Part shown: piece by piece, positions 17,848 to 26,306 of the stretch | Layout of the letters: each line of letters begins with the position of its first letter | Position numbering within the stretch: position 1 is the stretch's first letter | Assembly (NCBI GenBank): GCA_028818755.1 | Contig: JAPPNF010000167.1 | Coordinates: forward strand, 62,001 to 126,000 | Direction: 5' to 3' | From: Deltaproteobacteria bacterium | GTDB taxonomy: Bacteria; Desulfobacterota; Binatia; UBA9968; JAJDTQ01 | Length of the DNA: 64,000 nt | Position numbers and translations under genes: made by a program | The notes under the pieces: model-generated | Databases searched by the model: none | What the model was told of the DNA's origin: nothing | Seen by the model: the letters and a program-made list of their open reading frames with translations, nothing else

Positions 17848-18636
17848 TCAGTAGGTCACCAGTCCCGCGGACACGTTCATGTCCTCACCCGTAATCGACC
17901 GCGCCCCGTCGGACGCCAGGAACACCACGGCCGCCGCCACTTCCCCGGGTTCCACCAGACGGTTGAGCGGCGAGCCTCCGGCAAGCTCGCCCCGTACCTC
18001 GTCGACGCTGATGCCTCTTCCCTCCGCCTGCTTCCGCATCACCCACTCGATGCGTTCGCCCTCCACCGCGCCGGGAGAGATCAGGTTCACGCGCACACCG
18101 TAGGGCCCGGTTTCCAGGGCCAGCGTCCGCGTCAGGCCCACGAGCGCGAGCTTGCTGGCGGCGTAGGGCGTCCTTCCCCACAACGGCCTCTTGCCGGTCA
18201 TGGAGCCGATGATTACCACGACGCCCGACCTCCGCTCGATCATTGAGGGCAGGAATGCCCGGCAGCACAGGAAGGTCCCGGTGACGTTGACCGCGAAGGT
18301 GGCTTCCCAATCCGCGGGGTCGGTTTCCCACAGGGCGGCGGAAGGCCCCCCGACGCCGCTGTTGTTGACGAGCAGGTCCACGTGTCCGAAGTGATCCAGG
18401 ATGCTTCGCGACGATTCCTCGACGCTGACGGCGTCACTGATATCGGTCACCGCCACGAACGCTCTTCGACCGAGGTCTTCCACCAAGGCGCAGGTTTCGC
18501 CGAGGGCCGCTTCGCTACGGGCGGCCAGTGCCACGTCGGCCCCTTCACGGGCCAGCGTGATCGCGATCTCGCGTCCGATGCCGCGGCCGGCCCCGGTCAC
18601 GACGGCTACCTTGTCTTTCAGCGTCGACGAGTTCAA
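17848..18636 (-). CDS. SDR family oxidoreductase
   Basis: 262 residues with cofactor motif TGAGRGIG (about 15-22), NNSGVGG, the catalytic Ser on IIGSMTG, and YAASK. The basic residue after the second strand (AARSEAAL) suggests NADP preference. It lies between the HisD-like dehydrogenase and the cyclase in one operon and may oxidise the same substrate series. Confidence 0.88.
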   Translation of the reverse strand: MNSSTLKDKVAVVTGAGRGIGREIAITLAREGADVALAARSEAALGETCALVEDLGRRAFVAVTDISDAVSVEESSRSILDHFGHVDLLVNNSGVGGPSAALWETDPADWEATFAVNVTGTFLCCRAFLPSMIERRSGVVVIIGSMTGKRPLWGRTPYAASKLALVGLTRTLALETGPYGVRVNLISPGAVEGERIEWVMRKQAEGRGISVDEVRGELAGGSPLNRLVEPGEVAAAVVFLASDGARSITGEDMNVSAGLVTY

Positions 18637-18661
18637 TGACCGCTCCTGTGCCTCAGCCGCC

Positions 18662-18694
18662 CCTCCCCTGGATTCCCGCTTTCGCGGGAATGAC
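18662..18694. repeat. extragenic palindromic repeat (ATTCCCGC family)
   Basis: A hairpin built on ATTCCCGCtttcGCGGGAAT with flanking TGG and GACGG lies between the SDR and the HisD-like gene. Related copies occur at 21862-21958 and, decayed, near 45222-45247. Confidence 0.7.
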
Positions 18695-18735
18695 GGAAGC
18701 GGGCACGAGGTCCGTTCTCGTACGAAGGAACAGTA

Positions 18736-20049
18736 TCATTCCGGACCCTCGCCCGGCACGTCGTCGAAGCGGCGCGGGTCCAGCCTGAGCCGGGCGGTGA
18801 TGGCATGTCCCTGCATGTGCTCGGCCTCGGAGATGGCGTCGGCGGCGGGCGCCACCCGGCGCGAGCCCTCGGCGGCGACCCGCTGGTAAGTGACGGTCTT
18901 GAGGAACTTGCCGACCCACAGGCCGCCGGTGTAGCGGGCGGCGCCGGCGGTGGGCAGGACGTGGTTGGTGCCGATGGACTTGTCGGAGTAGACGACGGTG
19001 GCGTGGCGGCCCAGGAAGAGCGTGCCGTAGTTGCTCAGGCGCTCCAGGAACCAGTCGGGGTCCCGGGTCTGGACTTCCAGGTGCTCCGGAGCGAAGGCGT
19101 CGGCTTCGCGCACCATCTCCTCGTCGCTGTCGCACACCGTGATGCTGCCGTAGTCCCGCCATGCCGGTCCTGCAATGTCGGCGGTGGGCCAGGTTTCCAG
19201 CCAGCGGTCCACCTCCCGCGCCGTGGTCTCGGCCAGCTCCCGGGATGTGGTCACCAGCGCGGCAGGGGAGGTGGGGCCGTGCTCCGCTTGGCCGAGCAGG
19301 TCCGCCGCCACGATCTCCGGGTCGGCGGAGTCGTCCGCGATGATCAGTATCTCGGTGGGGCCGGCCAGGAGGTCGATGCCCGTCTGCCCGAAGAGCTGCC
19401 GCTTGGCCTCGGCGACGTAGGCGTTGCCCGCGCCCACCAGCATGTCCACGGGCTCCAGGTCCTCAATGCCGAAGGCAAGGGCGGCGAGCGCCTGGACCCC
19501 GCCGATGCAGAAGATCTCGTCGGCCCCCGACGATGCCATGGCGAAGAGCTGCGGCGGATGCATCCCCTGGCCCTTTCGCGGCGGCGCGCTGGCGACCACG
19601 CGCGGAACCCCCGCGGCCTTGGGCGTCACGAGGGTCATGATGGCTGACGCGATGAGGGGATAGGCGCCGCCCGGCGTGTAGGCGCCCACGGAACGCACGG
19701 GAATGGACTTCTGCCCGAGCACCACGCCGGGCATGGTCTCGCGCTCGAAGTCCTTGAGGCTTTCCCGCTGCAGCCCGGCGAAGTTGCGCACCTGTTCCTG
19801 GGCGAAGCGGATATGTTCCTTGAGCGTCTCGTCAGTGGCCGCCTCGGCCTCGTCGATCTCCTGCCGCGATATCCGGAACGAGGCGGGGCTCCACTTGTCG
19901 AAGCGTTGCGAGTACCGGCGGACCGCGGCGTCACCCTCGTGCTCCACCGCGCGGAGGATCTCGCTCACGGTCGTCCGGATCTCGTCCGTGACCGCTTGAG
20001 GTTTGGGTTTGGGTGTTTTGAGGCGTTCCGCCACGACACTGTCCCGCAT
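18736..20049 (-). CDS. histidinol dehydrogenase family protein, probably a catabolic paralogue
   Basis: 437 residues from ATG 20049. All family active-site positions are visible: Gln and His of GQAEHGP, the catalytic Glu-His pair in FAPEHLEV, Asp and His in SDKSIGTNHVLPT, and the final His in MQGHAI. True HisD oxidises histidinol to histidine; HisD-like homologues also serve in dihydroxypropanesulfonate and other alcohol catabolism. No other his genes lie nearby, so a catabolic alcohol dehydrogenase is favoured. The start abuts a palindromic repeat and lacks a clear ribosome site. Confidence 0.85.
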   Translation of the reverse strand: MRDSVVAERLKTPKPKPQAVTDEIRTTVSEILRAVEHEGDAAVRRYSQRFDKWSPASFRISRQEIDEAEAATDETLKEHIRFAQEQVRNFAGLQRESLKDFERETMPGVVLGQKSIPVRSVGAYTPGGAYPLIASAIMTLVTPKAAGVPRVVASAPPRKGQGMHPPQLFAMASSGADEIFCIGGVQALAALAFGIEDLEPVDMLVGAGNAYVAEAKRQLFGQTGIDLLAGPTEILIIADDSADPEIVAADLLGQAEHGPTSPAALVTTSRELAETTAREVDRWLETWPTADIAGPAWRDYGSITVCDSDEEMVREADAFAPEHLEVQTRDPDWFLERLSNYGTLFLGRHATVVYSDKSIGTNHVLPTAGAARYTGGLWVGKFLKTVTYQRVAAEGSRRVAPAADAISEAEHMQGHAITARLRLDPRRFDDVPGEGPE

Positions 20050-20053
20050 AGGA

Positions 20054-20108
20054 GCGGGTTTCAAACCCGCCGGTGCGCCGTTTGCGGGCGGGATTGAAAC
20101 CTGCCTCT
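20054..20108. repeat. extragenic palindrome at the start of the HisD-like gene
   Basis: The 17 bp perfect palindrome GCGGGTTTcAAACCCGC (20054-20070) is followed by an inverted, diverged copy ending near GAAACCTGCC. It lies immediately upstream of the ATG at 20049, so a hairpin could affect initiation. The remaining gap to 20186 shows nothing else. Confidence 0.65.
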
Positions 20109-20186
20109 ACAACGCACTACGTCCTCCCGACGGCAAGAAACGATGCGCGCCCCGGCGCGTATGTATTGAGGGGAGGCCACCGGATG

Positions 20187-21359
20187 CTACTCGAACTCGA
20201 GAGTCTTGGCTTCCAGGCCGAGGGCGATCTTGCCCACGGTCTCCATGCACCGGTCGTTGGCCGGCGGCATGACGATTCCGGCCAGGGCGTCCCGGAAATG
20301 ACGTTCCAGGGGCAGCGAACGGAGCAGCCCGCGGCCGCCGGTCAGGCGGATGGCCCGTTCGCCGATCTCCTTGGCGGCTTCCGTTGCCAGGTACTTGGCC
20401 TGGTTCAGGATGAAAGTCAGCTCCACCCGGTCGGTGTTGCCGCGCAGCATTCCCAGCCGCTCCACCGCCCGCCGCGCGCTCTCCAGGAGCGTCGCCATCT
20501 CACCGATCTGTCGTTGTATCCGGAGGTCGTCGGCGAGGCTGCCGCTCATGCCGCGGAACTTCGTCTTCTTGACGTAGTCCAGGCAGAAGTCATAGGCGGC
20601 TTCGGCGATGCCAAAGTACACGCCGGTGTAGCCCGTGGACCAGATGCTCATGTCCTTTCCGAGGATCGCCCCCGGCTCGCCCACCACGTTCTCCGGCAGG
20701 ATCTCCACGTCGTTGAAGCGGATGGAATTGGAGACCGTGCCGCGCATGCCGATGGTGTCCCAGTCGTCGATGATCTCGATTCCCGGCTGGTCGGAGCGGA
20801 TGAGCACGTTCAGGAGGCCGTCGCCGAGGCCTTCGGCGCCGTCCAGCAGGCTCCAGGTGAAGTAGTAGGTGGCGCCGGTGGAGAGCGAGCAGAAGTGCTT
20901 GGTGCCGTTGAGCCTGTACTTGCCGTCCTCCTGGCGGATGGAGGTGCGGATGGCCGCCTTGTCGCGAAAGGAGCTGCCGGGCTCGCTGGTGATGGAGGCG
21001 AAGATGGCGCCGTCGTCCACCACGGTCTTGAAGTAGCGCTGCTGTTGCTCCGGGCTTGCGAGTTGCAACAGGAAGTCGACGATGGCGCAGTGCATGTTGA
21101 AGGTGAGCCCGGTGGACGCGCACCCCTTGGCGATCCTGGACAGGATCACCGCGTAGGTCAGGGAGTCGGCGCCGATGCCGCCGTGTTCCCGGGGCACCAT
21201 GAGCGCCAGCAGCCCGGCGTCCCGCAGGTCCTCGTAGTTCTCGAAGGGGAATCGCGCTTCCTGGTCGACGGCCTGCGCCCTGGCGGCGAACTTCTCCCTG
21301 CTCAGGGTCTCCGCGAGCTCGACCCAGGCCTGGAACTTTTCTGGAACCTGAAATCCCAT
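20187..21359 (-). CDS. acyl-CoA dehydrogenase family flavoprotein lacking the usual catalytic Glu
   Basis: 390 residues from ATG 21359. It has the full acyl-CoA dehydrogenase layout: N-terminal helical domain, FAD strand FASITSEPGSS (about 120-130), WDTIGMRGTVSN (about 200-211), C-terminal ERAIRLTGGRG and ERHFRDA. Where short- and medium-chain enzymes carry the catalytic Glu (GY-x-x-E-x-P), this protein has Ser348 in GLLRSLP. It may place its base elsewhere, as isovaleryl-CoA dehydrogenase does, or be a flavin monooxygenase-type homologue. Confidence 0.85.
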   Translation of the reverse strand: MGFQVPEKFQAWVELAETLSREKFAARAQAVDQEARFPFENYEDLRDAGLLALMVPREHGGIGADSLTYAVILSRIAKGCASTGLTFNMHCAIVDFLLQLASPEQQQRYFKTVVDDGAIFASITSEPGSSFRDKAAIRTSIRQEDGKYRLNGTKHFCSLSTGATYYFTWSLLDGAEGLGDGLLNVLIRSDQPGIEIIDDWDTIGMRGTVSNSIRFNDVEILPENVVGEPGAILGKDMSIWSTGYTGVYFGIAEAAYDFCLDYVKKTKFRGMSGSLADDLRIQRQIGEMATLLESARRAVERLGMLRGNTDRVELTFILNQAKYLATEAAKEIGERAIRLTGGRGLLRSLPLERHFRDALAGIVMPPANDRCMETVGKIALGLEAKTLEFE

Positions 21360-21387
21360 CATGAGCGTGGGCGGCGGAACACCCGCC

Positions 21388-21834
21388 TCAATCACGGGCG
21401 GCCTGGTTGCAGCGGCAGGTGCCGATCTGGTGCAGCTCGATCATGTTGCCGAAGGGGTCTCGAAGGAATACCTGCTGCGAGTCGGCGCCCACGAGGCCAT
21501 CGATCTGCCAGTACGCGACCCCTTGAGCGTCCAGCTCCCGGCGCGTCTCGACGATGTCCTCCACCGCCAGCGCAACGTGGGGGATGGTCGGGTCCTCGGT
21601 GTCGCTGCGCGCGGGCGGCGACTTTCCCGCCGCGCCCATGAGATGGATCTGGGCCGATTGCGGACCTTCACCGACGTCGAGCCAGAGCCCGGGCACACCG
21701 GGGATGTCGGGCCGTTTGGAATCGAGGGGGATGCCCAGCACGTCCACGTAGAAGCGCCGGGCCTCGGCCACGGCATCCGCGGTGGGGTCTATGCGGATGC
21801 CGTGGTGGTGCAGCTCGAGAACCTTGATCGACAT
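21388..21834 (-). CDS. VOC (glyoxalase/extradiol dioxygenase fold) family protein
   Basis: 148 residues from ATG 21834 (MSIKVLELHHHGIRI). One VOC module pair: a His early in the first strand, ADAVAEARRFYVDVLGI helix, IPHVALAVED with a metal His, and MIELHQIG near the C-terminus with the Glu. This matches metal-dependent glyoxalase or dioxygenase-like enzymes. Upstream lies the cupin gene, downstream the flavoprotein. Substrate unknown. Confidence 0.8.
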   Translation of the reverse strand: MSIKVLELHHHGIRIDPTADAVAEARRFYVDVLGIPLDSKRPDIPGVPGLWLDVGEGPQSAQIHLMGAAGKSPPARSDTEDPTIPHVALAVEDIVETRRELDAQGVAYWQIDGLVGADSQQVFLRDPFGNMIELHQIGTCRCNQAARD

Positions 21835-21861
21835 GATGGCAATCCGACGCCCTTGACCTGT

Positions 21862-21958
21862 CATTCCCGCGGAAGCGAGAATCCACGGGTGGGGAGGGGC
21901 AAAACTGGCGCGCTACCCCACCCCGCACCGCCTGGATTCCCGCTTCCGCGGGAATGAC
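21862..21958. repeat. composite inverted extragenic repeat
   Basis: Two opposed copies of the CATTCCCGCGGAAGCGGGAAT element (left 21863-21890 with one mismatch, right 21930-21957) flank an inner GGTGGGG / CCCCACC pair, so the whole 95 bp can fold as one long hairpin. It separates the cupin and VOC genes. Confidence 0.75.
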
Positions 21959-21970
21959 GGAGAGGACGGC

Positions 21971-22354
21971 CTACGCGGGCCGCTTGACGCTCCGGTCCGC
22001 GCCGATCTGGACCCGGTACACCAGCGCGTCGCTGCCCGGCGCCGAGTGGATGTTGTGGGGCTCGCCGGCGTCGAAATACACCACCGAGCCCGGTCCGCAG
22101 CGCTGCTCGTTCCGCTGGGCGTCGATGCCCAGACACTCTCCCTCCACCACGTAGTAGATCTCGATGGCGCCGGGATGGCTGTGCAGGTGCGGGCCGGGGG
22201 TCTCGCCGTCCCGGAAGCAGGCGATGGTGACCGAGCATTGGTCGTTGTTGATGACGCGGTTACGGATGTAGCCACCCTCGGCCTTCTCCGAGTAGGGCTG
22301 ATCGGGATTCTGGTCCGAGAACTTGCCGACGTCCTTGACGTTGAAAACTTCCAT
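21971..22354 (-). CDS. cupin domain-containing protein
   Basis: 127 residues from ATG 22354 with ACGGAGGAAAG upstream. Cupin motif 1 is visible as PGPHLHSHPGAIEIYYVVEGE (two His, Glu) and motif 2 as VYFDAGEPHNIHS. A single small beta-barrel that binds a metal; such proteins act as isomerases, dioxygenases or sensors. It lies between the alpha/beta hydrolase (23 bp) and the VOC gene. Confidence 0.85.
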   Translation of the reverse strand: MEVFNVKDVGKFSDQNPDQPYSEKAEGGYIRNRVINNDQCSVTIACFRDGETPGPHLHSHPGAIEIYYVVEGECLGIDAQRNEQRCGPGSVVYFDAGEPHNIHSAPGSDALVYRVQIGADRSVKRPA

Positions 22355-22377
22355 GGGTTCTTTCCTCCGTTTGCGTA

Positions 22378-23358
22378 TCAGTCCTTGCTGAGGAACCAGG
22401 TGACCAGGCTGTTGAACTCCTGCCACTGGTCCAGCCACAGGAAATGGTTGGCCTTGTCGAACACGTGCATCTGGGCGTCGGGGATGCGCTTGTACAGCTC
22501 CAGTCCGGGATCGACGCCCTTGTTGGAGTTCTTGCCCCACACCACCAGGGTGGGCCGGTCGATGTCCTTGACGTGGTCGCGGATGTGCTTGCCGTCGAAG
22601 CCGTACATGTCCGAGTGGCCGGCGAGGCCCTGGTCACCCCAGTACTCCTTGCCCTTGTGGTCCATGTACATCTTGTTCCACTTCTTGGAGAGGTCCATGA
22701 GGTAGTCCAGGAACTCCTCAGACACCATGGACTTGTCGTAGAAGAAGACGCCGGCGTACTTCCGCAGCCCTTCCCGGGTGTCGGTCAGACCCTCCTTGGG
22801 CATCATGCTGTTGGGCTCGAAGACTTCCTTGAAATAGGGAAGCTCGCCGGAGCCCACCTTCTGCTTCACGCCGTCGATCTCGACGTACTCCGGCGTCTCG
22901 GTGTCGTTCTCGGTCTTGAGGGCCGAGCCCGCGGTGCTGCCGCTGTCGATGAGGATGAGCTTCTTCACCAGGTCCGGGCGCTTCAGCGTGATGTAGGTGA
23001 CGATCCAGCCGCCCTGTGACTGGCCGGCCAGGTTGATGGGGCCGATGTCCAGCGCCTCGATGAAGCTGATGACGTGCTCGGCGCGGAACCGCACGTGCCC
23101 CAGCGTGTCCAGATCCCTGGGTGCATCGGTGTCGCCGTGTCCCAGCTCGTCGATGGCGTAAACGTGGAAATGCTCGGACAGCGGGATGACGTTCGGATAC
23201 CACCGGTACAGGCCCATGCCCACTTCGATGGAACCGCCGTGGACCAGGAGCAGCCGGTCGGCGTCCTTGTCGCCGGCTTCAACGTAATGAGTCCGGTAAC
23301 CGTCGGCGGTCACGAACTTGCTCTCGAACTTGTCGGGGCTGTTGAAAAGGGTCTCCAC
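22378..23358 (-). CDS. alpha/beta hydrolase, array 1 copy A
   Basis: 326 residues. The N-terminus LFNSPDKFESKF is shared with four paralogues here. Oxyanion region LVHGGS (39-43), nucleophile Ser114 in AGQSQGG and a late His305 in ANHFLWLD are present. The canonical acid site (G-x-x-D) reads GKNSNKGVD: Ser278 replaces Asp, with Asp283 nearby. The lid region between about 150 and 245 is long, as in meta-cleavage C-C hydrolases. Likely acts on a small ester, lactone or C-C bond; substrate unknown. Confidence 0.85.
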   Translation of the reverse strand: METLFNSPDKFESKFVTADGYRTHYVEAGDKDADRLLLVHGGSIEVGMGLYRWYPNVIPLSEHFHVYAIDELGHGDTDAPRDLDTLGHVRFRAEHVISFIEALDIGPINLAGQSQGGWIVTYITLKRPDLVKKLILIDSGSTAGSALKTENDTETPEYVEIDGVKQKVGSGELPYFKEVFEPNSMMPKEGLTDTREGLRKYAGVFFYDKSMVSEEFLDYLMDLSKKWNKMYMDHKGKEYWGDQGLAGHSDMYGFDGKHIRDHVKDIDRPTLVVWGKNSNKGVDPGLELYKRIPDAQMHVFDKANHFLWLDQWQEFNSLVTWFLSKD

Positions 23359-23401
23359 GGATTCCTCCTGTTGGATCTGCGCAGCGGGTCTCCCGCCGCG
23401 A

Positions 23402-24388
23402 TTAAGGCTTGGACAGATACCAGGTCACCAGGCTCACGAAATCCTTCGGGTGGTCGAGCCACAGGAAGTGGTTGGCCTTGTCGAAGATATGGAGCTGGGC
23501 GTCGGGTATGCGCTTGTAGAGGGCGAGTCCGGGATCGACGCCCTTGTTGGAGTTCTTGGCCCAGATGACCAGGGTCGGGGTGCGGATCTCGTGCACCCGG
23601 TCCCGGATGTGCGCGCCGTCGACGTAGAACTCCTTGGAGTGCTCCCTCATGTTGGTGTTGTCCCAGAACTCCTTGCCCTTGTGGGTGAAGTAGAGGTCGT
23701 TCCACTTCTGGGCGAACTTGTACAGATGCTCCACCCATTCGTCGGTGACCATGTGCTTCGCGTAGATGTAGGTGCTGACGAACTTGCGGATGCCCTCGCG
23801 GGTGCTGGTAAGGCCTTCCTTGGGGTGCATGGTGCCTTCTTCGAAGACTTCCTTCATGTAAGGCAGCACGCCGTCCTTCACCTGCACCATGGCGCCGTCC
23901 ACCTCAACCTGCCTAGGGGCGTCGGACTTCTCTTCGGTGTCGAGGGCCGAGCCCGCGGTGCTGCCGCTGTCGATGAGCACGAGCTTCTTGACCAAGTCGG
24001 GGCGCTTGATGGTGATGTAGGTGACGATCCAGCCGCCGGTGGATTGACCCACCAGGTTGACGGGACCGAGGTCCATGGCCTCGATGAAGCTGATGACGTG
24101 CTCCGCGCGTACGGTGGGCCGCCACAGGTCCGCGGTGTCCCGCGGCGGGTCGGTCTCGCCGTGGCCCAACTCGTCGATGGCGTAGACGTGGAACTTTTCC
24201 GCCAGCGGCAGCACCACCGGGTACCAGCGGTACAGGTCCATGCCGATGTCGATGCCGCCGCCGTGAACCAGCAGCAGGCTTTCGGGGTTGTCCTTGCCCG
24301 CCTCGACGTAATGGGTGCGATAGCCGTCGGCCGTGACGAACTTGCTCTCGAACTTGTCGGGACTGTTGAAAAGGGTCGGCGTTTCCAT
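23402..24388 (-). CDS. alpha/beta hydrolase, array 1 copy B
   Basis: 328 residues from ATG 24388 (METPTLFNSPDKF) preceded by GCGAGGCA. It is closely similar to copy A: LVHGGGIDIG, nucleophile Ser in GQSTGGW (Thr replaces Gln beside it), AKNSNKGVD at the acid position and ANHFLWLD at the His. It is upstream of copy A in the same direction with a 43 bp gap. A strong palindrome and a large inverted repeat separate it from the transporter receptor gene further upstream. Confidence 0.85.
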   Translation of the reverse strand: METPTLFNSPDKFESKFVTADGYRTHYVEAGKDNPESLLLVHGGGIDIGMDLYRWYPVVLPLAEKFHVYAIDELGHGETDPPRDTADLWRPTVRAEHVISFIEAMDLGPVNLVGQSTGGWIVTYITIKRPDLVKKLVLIDSGSTAGSALDTEEKSDAPRQVEVDGAMVQVKDGVLPYMKEVFEEGTMHPKEGLTSTREGIRKFVSTYIYAKHMVTDEWVEHLYKFAQKWNDLYFTHKGKEFWDNTNMREHSKEFYVDGAHIRDRVHEIRTPTLVIWAKNSNKGVDPGLALYKRIPDAQLHIFDKANHFLWLDHPKDFVSLVTWYLSKP

Positions 24389-24524
24389 CGGGTTGCCTCG
24401 CTGGGATAGTCTTGAAAGCCCGGAGGCGGCTGCCAGCCGGACTCGCAGCAGGCGCGGCGCGATCGTTGCCGCGCTGGTTTCGTGGGTGCGGCGCACCGCC
24501 GCACCGGCCAATTGTTTAGCCCCA

Positions 24525-24587
24525 AGCACCAACGCGCGTCAAACCGTCGGCTCGCGCCGGCTCCGGCTTGACGCGCGTTGTGTGCTG
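24525..24587. repeat. large inverted repeat with 17 bp arms
   Basis: The arm at 24530-24546 (CAACGCGCGTCAAACCG) is mirrored at 24564-24580 with one mismatch; outer AGCAC/GTGCT extend it. The loop is about 17 bp. It lies in the 274 bp gap between hydrolase B and the peptide-binding protein gene. Confidence 0.75.
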
Positions 24588-24611
24588 AGTGCCTGCGTTA
24601 CGGTGAATCCC

Positions 24612-24641
24612 GGTAGGGGCGACCGGCCGGTCGCCCCTACC
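24612..24641. terminator. perfect 30 bp palindrome 21 bp after the receptor gene
   Basis: GGTAGGGGCGACCGG is followed directly by its exact complement. The position, just past the stop of the minus-strand receptor gene (24663), suggests termination or mRNA-end stabilisation, but no T tract follows. The element also looks like a dispersed extragenic repeat. Confidence 0.5.
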
Positions 24642-24662
24642 CTCATTACAAACGAACCGTTC

Positions 24663-26213
24663 CTACTTGTCCAGCCAGGCGTGGGTCACGCCGCCGTCAG
24701 ACCAGCGCACGTCGCCGCGGCAGTTGGTCTTCATGTTCTTGAGGTGCGTGCGTGCCGCCTGGAAGATCGGCAGGTGCCCTACGAACAGGTGGGGCAGGTC
24801 CTGGTTGATCAGGTCCAGCGCCCTGCGGTAGATGGCCCTGCGCTTGGCGGGATCCGACTCCGTGCGGCCGTCATCCACGAGCTTGTTGTACTCGGCGTTG
24901 TCCCACTTGGCGTAGTTGTTCCTCTGACCCACGCGGAAGAACCGGTAGTACAGGCCGTCCGGGTCCGGAACGTAGGTGAGATGGCCGGGGTTCACGTCGA
25001 AGTCGTTCGCCCGCTGCCTCTTGGTATGCGCCGCACGGTCCATCACCTGGAATTTCAGGTTGATGCCGACCTTCTTGAGCTGAGCCTGCGCAAGGGTTGC
25101 CAGGTTCAGGATGACGGTCTCGTTTCGCACGATGGTCACCAGGTCCAGGCCCTTTTCGTGACCCGCCGCCTTCAGCAGCTCGCGGGCCTTGTCGAGATTC
25201 CCTTCCTTGTAGGGGTCCGGGACGTCCTTGAAATGCCACGTGGAGCCGGGATAGTACGGCTGCGCCTCCGCCGAGGCGATACCCCAGGTGATGCCGTCCA
25301 TCAGCGCCTGCTTGTCGATGGCGTATGCGATGGCCTGCCGCACGCGGATGTCCTTGAGGGGACCCTTGTTCAGGTTGAGGTTCAGGTAGAACCAGCGCGC
25401 GCCGGGCTTGAATGAAGGGGTGATTCCCTTGGGCGGCTTGTTCTTGATAGGCTGCGCCTGCTCGAACGGCACCGTCCAGACCCAGTCCAGGTCGCCGGCC
25501 CTCAGGGAGGTATAGCGCACGGTGTCGTCCAGGATCGGCCGCATCACGACCTCGTCCACGAACGGGAGCTGGTTCCCCTTGGCGTCCTTCTTCCAGTAGT
25601 TCTTGAACCGTTTCAGCTTCACGTGCTGCTTGGGCTGCCACTCCATGAACTCGAACGCGCCCGTGCCGATGGGCTTGGGCGGCTTGGACTCGAAGCTGTC
25701 CGAGTGGGTGATGAACGCCACCAGCGGACGGAACTTCACCAGGAATCCGTTGTCCGGCTTGGCTAGGATGAACTTGATCGTGTACTTGTCGACGACTTCC
25801 ATGCCCTTGATGGAGTTGAAGTTGCCGCGCCGCGGGGACTTGGTCTTCTTGTCCAGGAAGTGCGCGTAGTTCTTCTTCACGTCCTCGGCGGTCAGCTCCT
25901 TGCCGTTGTGGAACATGACGCCCTGGCGCAGGTGGAATGTGTAGGCCTTGCCGTCGTCGCTAATGTCCCAGGACTTGGCCAGGCCGGGCACGATGTCGCA
26001 CTTCTCGTCGTAGTCAACCAGGCTCTCGGCCACCAGGACGCCCATCTGTGCCGTGGGGTTGCCGACCGTGCGGTGCAGGTCCGGGGTATGCAGGTCGGCG
26101 TACATGCCGAGGGTCAGGGTCCCGCCGTACTTCTGCGCCGCCCCTTCGTTGGGAACGGCCAGGCCGAACGCCAGCAGCAGGGCGGCCAGCGAGAGCGAAA
26201 GCTTCGTACTCAT
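24663..26213 (-). CDS. peptide ABC transporter substrate-binding protein (SBP family 5), first transporter
   Basis: 516 residues from ATG 26213 with AAGGAGGAAACAG upstream. Signal peptide: basic start, hydrophobic LSLAALLLAFGLAV, cleavage near EGAA (about 26). The mature part has the family-5 features YGGTLTLGMY, LRQGVMFHNGKELTAEDV and IRVRQAIAYAID-type segments. It is encoded last in its operon (order C, D, F, B, receptor), just upstream of the two hydrolase genes. Confidence 0.92.
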   Translation of the reverse strand: MSTKLSLSLAALLLAFGLAVPNEGAAQKYGGTLTLGMYADLHTPDLHRTVGNPTAQMGVLVAESLVDYDEKCDIVPGLAKSWDISDDGKAYTFHLRQGVMFHNGKELTAEDVKKNYAHFLDKKTKSPRRGNFNSIKGMEVVDKYTIKFILAKPDNGFLVKFRPLVAFITHSDSFESKPPKPIGTGAFEFMEWQPKQHVKLKRFKNYWKKDAKGNQLPFVDEVVMRPILDDTVRYTSLRAGDLDWVWTVPFEQAQPIKNKPPKGITPSFKPGARWFYLNLNLNKGPLKDIRVRQAIAYAIDKQALMDGITWGIASAEAQPYYPGSTWHFKDVPDPYKEGNLDKARELLKAAGHEKGLDLVTIVRNETVILNLATLAQAQLKKVGINLKFQVMDRAAHTKRQRANDFDVNPGHLTYVPDPDGLYYRFFRVGQRNNYAKWDNAEYNKLVDDGRTESDPAKRRAIYRRALDLINQDLPHLFVGHLPIFQAARTHLKNMKTNCRGDVRWSDGGVTHAWLDK

Positions 26214-26306
26214 CTGTTTCCTCCTTGGTTTACTTCCTTTGCTTTGAAACCCGAAAAGAGTCCCATCACATATCTTGACCTTCGTGGTCAACCCCGAAAA
26301 TTCGAC

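Noticed and set aside
18736-20049. Part of a histidine biosynthesis operon
   Set aside because: No other his genes in the window; neighbours are catabolic.
21862-21958. CRISPR-like repeat
   Set aside because: Only two opposed copies with no regular spacers; it is an inverted extragenic repeat.
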